Below are positions 57,859-64,000 of a DNA stretch of 64,000 nucleotides, piece after piece (positions within the stretch are counted from its first letter, which is position 1; every line of letters starts with the position of its first letter). The DNA comes from VGCC01 sp044375955. GTDB taxonomy: Bacteria > Actinomycetota > Actinomycetes > S36-B12. Made by a program: the position numbers and the translations under genes. The stretch covers positions 1 through 64,000 of the forward strand of contig JBILLS010000004.1 of NCBI GenBank assembly GCA_044375955.1, written 5' to 3'. The notes under the pieces were generated by a model that worked only from the letters and a program-made list of their open reading frames with translations, was not told where the DNA came from and made no database searches.

Positions 57859-60800
57859 CCACCGAGCGGCCGTCGGCCCCTGCAATGCGGCTCGCGCGGT
57901 CAGGTTTCCGGGACCCGGAGCGTGCGGAGCGACTGTTCCAGTCACCTGTTCTCGCGGGCGTCCACGCCGAACTCGGGGAGCAGATCGAGGCTGCGGTCGC
58001 CACCTGTGCTGATCCCGATCTCGGTCTCGTGCAACTCTCCCGACTTCTGGAGAGCGGTTCGGATACCGACCAGCGTCGGTGGATTCGCGAGTGGGCGGCC
58101 GACCCCGATGTGCTCGCGCGCCTCGTGGACATCATGGGTCTCTCCGTTGCCCTGGGGGACTTCCTGATCCGCCACCCGGAAGCCCGCACCGTGATCGGCG
58201 ATTCCGAAGCACTCACCCAGGTGCCGACTCCCGAGCGGATGCGTGTCGCGCTGCTGACAGGGGTGGGGGCGGATCCCCACGACGTGAATCCGGTCGCGTC
58301 ACTGGACGAGGCCGCAGCCATGGATGCGTTGCGTGTGCGCTACCGGGAACTCCTTCTCGGGATCGCCGCGCGCGATGTCTCCGGTCTGGCCTCGGTCGAC
58401 GTCGTGGCCGAGTGGCTGTCCGATCTTGCTGATGCGGCTCTCGAGGCAGCGCTTGCGATCGCGCGCTCGGCCTATCCCGATCATGCGGCCTCCGCGCGCC
58501 TGGCCATCATCGGTATGGGTAAATGCGGGGCCCGTGAGTTGAACTACATCAGTGACGTCGATGTCATCTTCGTGGCCGCGGCGCCCGACGGAGTGGATGA
58601 GTCGGATGCGGTGAACAGCGCCACGGTGTTGGCCAAGGCGGTGATGCGCATCTGCAGCACCTCGACGGCCGAGGGAGGCCTGTGGGAGGTGGACGCAGCC
58701 CTGCGCCCGGAAGGCAAGCAGGGTGCGCTCGTGCGCACGTTGGAATCCCACCTCGCCTACTACGGCCGCTGGGCCAAGACGTGGGAGTTCCAGGCCCTAT
58801 TGAAGGCCCGTGCCTCCGCGGGTGACCGCGCCCTCGGTGATGCGTACGTGGATGCGGTCTCGCCGCTGATCTGGTCGGCTGCCGACCGTGACGGATTCGT
58901 CGAGGAGGTTCAGGCGATGCGTCGGCGCGTGGAGGACAACGTGCCCGCGGCGCTCGCCGATCGGGAGATCAAGCTCGGACCCGGTGGCCTGCGGGATATC
59001 GAGTTCAGTGTCCAACTCCTGCAGTTGGTGCACGGCCGGAGCGACGTCATGTTGCGGAGGCCCGCGACCCTCACCTCGCTCGAGGCGCTCGCGACCTGGG
59101 GCTATGTGGCGCGCTCGGATGCATCCAGCCTCTCGGACGCCTACCGATTCCTGCGCACCCTCGAACATCGCCTGCAACTCCGCAACCTGCGTCGCACGCA
59201 CGTGCTTCCCGACGACGAGGATGAGTTGCGGGTCATCGCACGGTCGCTGGGTTTCCGCTCGGATCCGGTCGCCGAATTGCTGCAGGAGTGGCGACGACAT
59301 GCACGTGAAGCGCGACGGCTGCACGAGAAGCTCTTCTACCGACCGCTCCTGCAGGCGGTCGCCCGCCTGGATGCCGGCGAGGCGCGCCTCTCGCTGCAAG
59401 CAGCCGAGGAGCGCATGGCCGCGCTGGGATACGCCAACCCGTCGGGGGCCCTCGGGCACCTCACCGCGCTCACCACGGGAGTGAGTCGCCGCGCCACGAT
59501 CCAGCGCACCCTGCTTCCGGTCCTGCTCGGCTGGTTCGCCGACGGTCCCGATCCGGATGCGGGGCTGCTCGGCTTCCGCCAGGTGAGTGACGACCTCGGA
59601 GCAACACCGTGGTACCTGCGCCTCCTGCGCGATGAGTCCGTGGTGGCCGAACGCATGGCACACATCCTCAGTTCGAGCCGCTACGCCACCGACCTCCTGC
59701 TGCGCGCCCCCGCATCGGTGCAGATGCTGTCCAGTGACGAGGAACTCACGCCGCGCTCCCTCGACTCGCTCACCGCGGAGGTGGACGCCATCGCGGGGCG
59801 TCACGAGACCCCCGAGGCGATCGTCGGGGCGATTCGCGCCATGCGGCGGAAGGAACTCTTCCGTTTGGCGGTGGGGGAGATCCTGGGCTCGACGAGTCCG
59901 GCCGATGTGGGACGCGGGTTGACCGACGTCGCGACGGCCTCGATCGACGGCGCGCTGCGTGCGGCGTGGCAGTCGGTCCTCGGTGACGACGAACCGGTGG
60001 CCCGTCTCGCGGTGATCGCGATGGGTCGGTACGGAGGTGCCGAGCTCGGCTTCGCGAGCGATGCGGACGTGATGTTCGTCTTCGAAGCAATCCCGGGTGC
60101 AGACGAGACGGACGCGGGCAAGCAGGCATTCGCGGTGGCGAACGAGTTGCGGTCACTTCTCATGACCGCTTCGACCGACCCGGCCCTGGAGATCGACGCC
60201 GACCTGCGGCCCGAGGGCAAGTCCGGTCCGCTCGTGCGTTCCCTCGACTCCTACCGGACCTACTACGCCCGTTGGTCCTCGCCCTGGGAGGCCCAGGCAC
60301 TGCTTCGTGCGCGCGCGGTGGCCGGTGATGCCGAACTCGGCGCCGCGTTCATCGCCATGATCGATCCGCTGCGCTACCCGATCGAGGGCCTCGCCCCGGA
60401 TGCCCTACGGGAGATGCGGCGCATCAAGGCGCGCATGGAGTCCGAACGACTGCCGCGCGGTGCCGATCCCCGACTACACACCAAACTCGGCCCAGGTGGC
60501 CTCAGTGACGTCGAATGGGTGGTGCAACTGCTGCAGCTCCAGCATGGACACGAGATCGAGGATCTGCGCACCACCAGCACCCTGGCTGTCCTCGATGCGG
60601 CCGTGCGGCACGACCTGTTGCCTGCCCCGGATGCGGGCACCCTGCGTGCCTCGTGGGAGGCCGCCACGTCGATTCGCAACGCGGTGATGCTCTCCCGTGG
60701 GCGGCCCAGCGACATGGTGCCCACGGATGCGCGGGAGGCGATGGCCGTGGGGTTCATCCTCGGCAGGGGTGCGCGCGCCGGTACCGACATGCGTGAGGAC

Positions 60801-60860
60801 TACCTGCGGGTGAGTAGGCGTGCGCGCCAGGTGATGGAGCGCGTGTTCTACGGCGCGTGA
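57855..60860 (+). CDS. glnE: Glutamine synthetase adenylyltransferase
   Basis: 1001 aa from GTG 57855, overlapping the glnA2 stop by 4 nt. Two nucleotidyltransferase domains in tandem: MGKCGARELNYISDVDVIFV (Asp234, Asp236) and MGRYGGAELGFASDADVMFV (Asp736, Asp738), each followed by a GlnD-UR_UTase block (LGPGGLRDIEFSVQLLQLVH and LGPGGLSDVEWVVQLLQLQH). It adds and removes AMP on glutamine synthetase, presumably GlnA1. Confidence 0.95.
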   Translation: MTTERPSAPAMRLARSGFRDPERAERLFQSPVLAGVHAELGEQIEAAVATCADPDLGLVQLSRLLESGSDTDQRRWIREWAADPDVLARLVDIMGLSVALGDFLIRHPEARTVIGDSEALTQVPTPERMRVALLTGVGADPHDVNPVASLDEAAAMDALRVRYRELLLGIAARDVSGLASVDVVAEWLSDLADAALEAALAIARSAYPDHAASARLAIIGMGKCGARELNYISDVDVIFVAAAPDGVDESDAVNSATVLAKAVMRICSTSTAEGGLWEVDAALRPEGKQGALVRTLESHLAYYGRWAKTWEFQALLKARASAGDRALGDAYVDAVSPLIWSAADRDGFVEEVQAMRRRVEDNVPAALADREIKLGPGGLRDIEFSVQLLQLVHGRSDVMLRRPATLTSLEALATWGYVARSDASSLSDAYRFLRTLEHRLQLRNLRRTHVLPDDEDELRVIARSLGFRSDPVAELLQEWRRHAREARRLHEKLFYRPLLQAVARLDAGEARLSLQAAEERMAALGYANPSGALGHLTALTTGVSRRATIQRTLLPVLLGWFADGPDPDAGLLGFRQVSDDLGATPWYLRLLRDESVVAERMAHILSSSRYATDLLLRAPASVQMLSSDEELTPRSLDSLTAEVDAIAGRHETPEAIVGAIRAMRRKELFRLAVGEILGSTSPADVGRGLTDVATASIDGALRAAWQSVLGDDEPVARLAVIAMGRYGGAELGFASDADVMFVFEAIPGADETDAGKQAFAVANELRSLLMTASTDPALEIDADLRPEGKSGPLVRSLDSYRTYYARWSSPWEAQALLRARAVAGDAELGAAFIAMIDPLRYPIEGLAPDALREMRRIKARMESERLPRGADPRLHTKLGPGGLSDVEWVVQLLQLQHGHEIEDLRTTSTLAVLDAAVRHDLLPAPDAGTLRASWEAATSIRNAVMLSRGRPSDMVPTDAREAMAVGFILGRGARAGTDMREDYLRVSRRARQVMERVFYGA

Positions 60861-60902
60861 GTAGTCACCATCACATCGTCCGCACGTAGCGCGTACAAGG
60901 AA

Positions 60903-60928
60903 CAGCCCCCCGGAGAACCGGGGGGCTG
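60903..60928. terminator. Bidirectional terminator between glnE and glnA1
   Basis: CAGCCCCCCGG-AGAA-CCGGGGGGCTG, 11-bp perfect stem between two convergent genes. Confidence 0.85.
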
Positions 60929-60970
60929 CCCATTCCCATGCGCGCGAGGCGAATCGACGCGAAGGGAGGA

Positions 60971-62395
60971 TCAGATGTCGTAGTACATCTCGAACTCGTG
61001 CGGATGCGGGCGCAGGCGAATCGGATCCACCTCGTTGCTGCGCTTGTAGTCCACCCAGGTCTCGATCAGATCCGCCGGGAAGACCCCACCCGCCTGCAGG
61101 TAGTCGTTGTCCTTCTCCAGAGCGTCGAGCACCTCGGAGAGTGAACCGGGCACCTGCGGGATGTTCGCCAACTCATCCGGTGGGAGCTCGTAGAGATCCT
61201 TGTCCACCGGTGCCATCGGCTCGATCTTGTTCTTCACGCCGTCGATACCGGCCATCATCATGGCCGCGAAGGCCAGGTATGGGTTGCTGGACGGGTCCGG
61301 CACGCGGAACTCGATGCGCTTGGCCTTCGGTGAGTTCCCGGTGACGGGGATGCGGATGCACGCCGAGCGGTTACGCGCCGAGTAGACGAGATTCACCGGA
61401 GCCTCGAAGCCTGGCACGAGGCGGTGGTAGGAGTTCACCGTCGGGTTGGTGAAGGCGAGCAGAGACGGTGCGTGGTGCAAAAGACCACCGATGTACCAGC
61501 GGGCGATGTCAGACAACCCGCCGTAGCCCATCTCGTCGTAGAACAGCGGCTTGCCGTCCTTCCAGAGTGACTGGTGGCAGTGCATACCCGAGCCGTTGTC
61601 GCCGAACAGTGGCTTCGGCATGAACGTGGCGGTCTTGCCGTGCGCCCAGGCGACGTTCTTGATGACGTACTTGAACAGCATCACCTGGTCGGCGGCATGC
61701 TGCAGGGTGTTAAACTTGTAATTGATCTCACCCTGACCCGCGGTGCCCACCTCGTGGTGCGAACGCTCGACCTCGAGTCCGACCTTGAGCAGGTTGGTGA
61801 CCATGTCGTCGCGGATATCCGCGAAGTGATCGACCGGCGGCACCGGGAAGTAGCCACCCTTGTAGCGGGTCTTGTAGCCGCGGTTGCCACCCTCCTCGAC
61901 GCGACCGGTGTTCCATGCACCCTCGATCGAGTCGATGAAGTAGTAGCCCGAGTGCTGATTGGTCTCGAACCGGACATCGTCGAAAACGTAGAACTCCGCC
62001 TCGGGCCCGAAATAGACCGTGTCCGCGATGCCCGTGGAGCGCAGGTAGGCCTCGGCCTTGGCCGCCACGTTGCGTGGATCGCGGCTGTAGGGCTCATTCG
62101 TGAACGGATCCAGGATGGAGAAATTCATCACCAGGGTCTTGGCCGCACGGAACGGATCGATGAAAGCCGTGGCCGGGTCCGGCACCAGCTTCATGTCCGA
62201 CTCGTGGATCGCCTGGAACCCGCGGATCGACGAACCGTCGAACATCAGTCCGTCCTCGAATACCTCCATGCCGAAGGACGACGCAGGCATGTTGAAGTGC
62301 TGCATCACGCCCGGGAGATCAATGAATCGAACGTCGACGAATTCGACGTTCTCGTGCTTGATGTACTTCAGTACATCGTCGGCGTTCTTGAACAT
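60971..62395 (-). CDS. glnA: Glutamine synthetase type I
   Basis: 474 aa from ATG 62395 (GGAGG upstream). [84 protein letters not shown], and [18 protein letters not shown]. The Tyr of the adenylylation site is in [11 protein letters not shown]. Main ammonia assimilation enzyme, controlled by GlnE. Confidence 0.97.
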   Translation of the reverse strand: MFKNADDVLKYIKHENVEFVDVRFIDLPGVMQHFNMPASSFGMEVFEDGLMFDGSSIRGFQAIHESDMKLVPDPATAFIDPFRAAKTLVMNFSILDPFTNEPYSRDPRNVAAKAEAYLRSTGIADTVYFGPEAEFYVFDDVRFETNQHSGYYFIDSIEGAWNTGRVEEGGNRGYKTRYKGGYFPVPPVDHFADIRDDMVTNLLKVGLEVERSHHEVGTAGQGEINYKFNTLQHAADQVMLFKYVIKNVAWAHGKTATFMPKPLFGDNGSGMHCHQSLWKDGKPLFYDEMGYGGLSDIARWYIGGLLHHAPSLLAFTNPTVNSYHRLVPGFEAPVNLVYSARNRSACIRIPVTGNSPKAKRIEFRVPDPSSNPYLAFAAMMMAGIDGVKNKIEPMAPVDKDLYELPPDELANIPQVPGSLSEVLDALEKDNDYLQAGGVFPADLIETWVDYKRSNEVDPIRLRPHPHEFEMYYDI

Positions 62396-62477
62396 GGAAC
62401 CTCCGTACTCGCCTCGCGCGGTGACCTTCACCGCTGAGGACGCTAGGCACCCGCCGTGACGCGGCCGTATCCCGTCT

Positions 62478-62493
62478 GTTTCACCCGTGTTAA
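62478..62493 (-). promoter_or_regulatory. Candidate GlnR site upstream of glnA1
   Basis: On the minus strand: TTAAC-ACGGGT-GAAAC with a G before it, 83-98 bp upstream of ATG 62395. It fits gTnAc-N6-GaAAc and is the same pattern as upstream of glnA2. It also lies just before the -10 of the divergent RDD gene. Confidence 0.55.
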
Positions 62494-62497
62494 CCGC

Positions 62498-62503
62498 TAC
62501 CGT
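62498..62503 (+). promoter_or_regulatory. -10 box of the RDD gene (leaderless)
   Basis: TACCGT followed by 6 nt and GTG 62510. No ribosome site is seen. Confidence 0.45.
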
Positions 62504-62509
62504 GCTGGG

Positions 62510-62890
62510 GTGCGTCACGACTATGCGGGGCTACCGCCGGCCCGGCTCGGGCGCCGCGCGGTCGCCCTCGCCATCGACTGGGTGGCCTCCCTCCTGGTCG
62601 CGCGACTGGCCTTCGGTCAATTCGCATACGGATCCATGGAGTCCTCCTTCGCCACCCTGGCGATCTTCTTCGTGGAGGTGACCCTGCTCACATGGCTGAT
62701 CCAGGGGTCCTTCGGACAGTTGGTCGTCGGCCTGCGCGTCGTATCGGTGACCGGGGCGCGCCTACCCCTGTGGCGGGCGGCCCTGCGGACCGCATTGGTC
62801 TGCCTGGTGATCCCGGCCGTGGTCTACGACGAGGACGGTCGCGGCCTGCATGACCGTGCCGTGGGCTCAGTCTGCGTGCGGGTGCGTTAG
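62510..62890 (+). CDS. RDD-family membrane protein
   Basis: 126 aa from GTG 62510; the earlier ATG 62456 would cover the promoter. [20 protein letters not shown] has the R-x3-D-D-like core ([10 protein letters not shown]), then three membrane segments: [30 protein letters not shown] and [27 protein letters not shown] closes the domain. Function unknown. Convergent with the DUF4191 gene, with a 4-bp overlap. Same order as next to glnA1 in mycobacteria. Confidence 0.85.
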   Translation: MRHDYAGLPPARLGRRAVALAIDWVASLLVARLAFGQFAYGSMESSFATLAIFFVEVTLLTWLIQGSFGQLVVGLRVVSVTGARLPLWRAALRTALVCLVIPAVVYDEDGRGLHDRAVGSVCVRVR

Positions 62891-63558
62891 CGGGGCCGTC
62901 GCACCTGACGCGGGGATGTGGGGATCGGGCCCTTCGGGACGGGCATGGAGTTGCGGGCGTTGCCCAAAGCCTCGAGCCTGCGACGCACCTCGGTGATCTC
63001 ACCACCGCGGAGACTGCGCGGCAGTTTCTGGATCGAGCGCTGAAGCTTCAGCAGGGTCACCTGGCCCTCGTCGTCGCCCACCTGAACCTCGTAGATCGGG
63101 ACGTCCGGCACCCACCGCGCGGTCCGCTTGCGCTCGTTGGCCAGCATGTGCGTGATGCGCGACGCAGGCCCCTCGCCGACCAGGATCACGCCGGGCTTCC
63201 CGACCACCCGGCTGATCATGTCCTGGTTCTTACTCACCGCGATAGCTGGCGTGACCGCCCAACCACGCATGCTCTCCAGCACCGCGGCTGCGGCGCCCGG
63301 TTGACCCTCGATGCGCTTATAGGCGGCGCGGACGGCGCGGCGACTGAACCAGAACGTTGCGGCCAGGAGGCCCGTCGGGATACCGAGCAGGATGCCGGTG
63401 AGCCAGTTGACGAGAAGTCCGACCGGGACGGCCACCGCAGCCCCGACGCCGAGGAGTATGCCGATGACCTCGAGGGGGAGAGTCGGGTACGCCGCCGACG
63501 TCATCTTCCAGTTCTGTCCGATCGCGGACAGGCTCGTGCGGATGCGTCCCTTGGCCAT
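62887..63558 (-). CDS. DUF4191 membrane protein
   Basis: 223 aa from ATG 63558. Two segments near the N-terminus (VIGILLGVGAAVAVPVGLLV and ILLGIPTGLLAATFWFS), then a soluble part with GQPGAAAAVLESMRGWAVTP and VVGKPGVILVGEGPASRI. Basic C-tail ([11 protein letters not shown]). The family is found beside glnA1 and lipA in actinobacteria. Function unknown. Confidence 0.85.
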   Translation of the reverse strand: MAKGRIRTSLSAIGQNWKMTSAAYPTLPLEVIGILLGVGAAVAVPVGLLVNWLTGILLGIPTGLLAATFWFSRRAVRAAYKRIEGQPGAAAAVLESMRGWAVTPAIAVSKNQDMISRVVGKPGVILVGEGPASRITHMLANERKRTARWVPDVPIYEVQVGDDEGQVTLLKLQRSIQKLPRSLRGGEITEVRRRLEALGNARNSMPVPKGPIPTSPRQVRRPR

Positions 63559-63572
63559 GCTCGGAAGCCTAA

Positions 63573-64000
63573 CTACAGCGGCGGATGCAGGGTGATGCTG
63601 TCCCCGGGTCGCACGAGACCGGGACGGTCCACCCAGCCGGTCACACCGCGCAGACCCATCGCCGCCTTCGGGAATGCCTCCGGCCGCGTTCCGTAGGTGT
63701 CGTGCACCAGGCCGCCGGCGATCACGCACGGGAAGTTCTCCCCGCCGAGGATCACCACCGCCCCACTGCCGAACTCCAGGCGGGTCATCCGGGGAAGGCC
63801 AGTGAGGTCGGGGATCCCGGATGTGCAGATGTTGTCGGCGATCACCCCCGGTTCGAGACGGGGAATGCCCATCCGGGAAGCGATGGTCGCCAACTCGCCC
63901 ACGTCCACGATCGACGCCTGGCGGTGATTGCGGATCGTGGTCCCACGCTCGTAGACCTTCGACTGGCGGGTATCCGATGCCATGGTCTCGCCGTAGTGGC
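63573..64000 (-). CDS. MOSC-domain protein (5' end outside window)
   Basis: At least 142 residues are visible. The frame runs past ATG 63983 to the window edge with HYGETMASDTRQSKVYERG, the usual N-terminal MOSC block, so the real start lies beyond 64000. TTIRNHRQASIVDVGEL and EPGVIADNICTSGIPDLTGL follow (I-x-E-N-I-type motif), GENFPCVIAGG, and WVDRPGLVRPGDSI at the end. Family members bind molybdenum or sulfur. The conserved Cys may be the one in NFPCVIAG. Confidence 0.82.
   Translation of the reverse strand, partial: HYGETMASDTRQSKVYERGTTIRNHRQASIVDVGELATIASRMGIPRLEPGVIADNICTSGIPDLTGLPRMTRLEFGSGAVVILGGENFPCVIAGGLVHDTYGTRPEAFPKAAMGLRGVTGWVDRPGLVRPGDSITLHPPL

Overview
The window is a high-GC actinobacterial chromosome segment with no sign of plasmid, phage or IS content. 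Evidence for the phylum: the glnA-glnE-glnA2 block, DUF3145, DUF3052 and DUF4191 proteins, an F420-dependent oxidoreductase, polyphosphate glucokinase, a bifunctional RNase H/phosphatase, a RibD-C/DHPS pair, and many GTG starts with -10 boxes placed 6-8 nt before the start codon (leaderless style). From about 28 kb to the end, gene content and order resemble the Mycobacterium tuberculosis Rv2219-Rv2248 region (fab/accD, aceE, DUF3052, AhpE-like, Nif3, zinc ribbon, RNase H, panB, glnA2, glnE, glnA1, RDD, DUF4191). Order and genus cannot be set from this sequence.

Region 1 (1-11.1 kb) is accessory and surface related. It holds a NarL-type response regulator with an unusual tandem histidine kinase, an orphan winged-helix regulator downstream of a 14-G tract, a coupled three-gene glycan operon (GT4, alpha/alpha-barrel, GH130), a sortase coupled to a secreted Pro-Thr repeat protein, a GAF-like/LuxR regulator, and a subtilisin-like protease whose prodomain is encoded by a separate gene.

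Region 2 (11.2-28.2 kb) holds Hsp20, furA-katG, a FUSC transporter, an SGNH hydrolase, a Ser-every-third-residue repeat protein coupled to a RibD-C reductase and a DHPS-like protein, a DsrE-TusA sulfur relay pair, acetoacetyl-CoA synthetase coupled to an inositol catabolic cluster (iolC, Cgl0159-type aldolase, iolB, iolG), peptidase E, a PLP decarboxylase and BioY.

Region 3 (28.2-43.6 kb) is core metabolism: the type II fatty acid operon fabD-fabH-acpP-fabF-accD, a ferritin-like/VIT iron transporter coupled to aceE, a peroxiredoxin, and a TPP-riboswitch-controlled thiamine ABC operon ending in a second FUSC protein, next to tRNA-Val.

Region 4 (43.6-64 kb) holds Nif3, zinc ribbon, RNase H/phosphatase, YaaA, RNase P RNA, MarR, ppgK, map, a Lys/Ala-rich histone-H1-like protein, an F420:NADPH oxidoreductase, panB, an MFS exporter, nadE, and the nitrogen block glnA2-glnE-glnA1. 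Both glutamine synthetase genes carry the same GTTAAY-N6-GAAAC site upstream, consistent with GlnR control. The most novel-looking items are the split protease with its trans prodomain, the Ser-triplet repeat protein operon, and the surface/glycan module of the first 10 kb.
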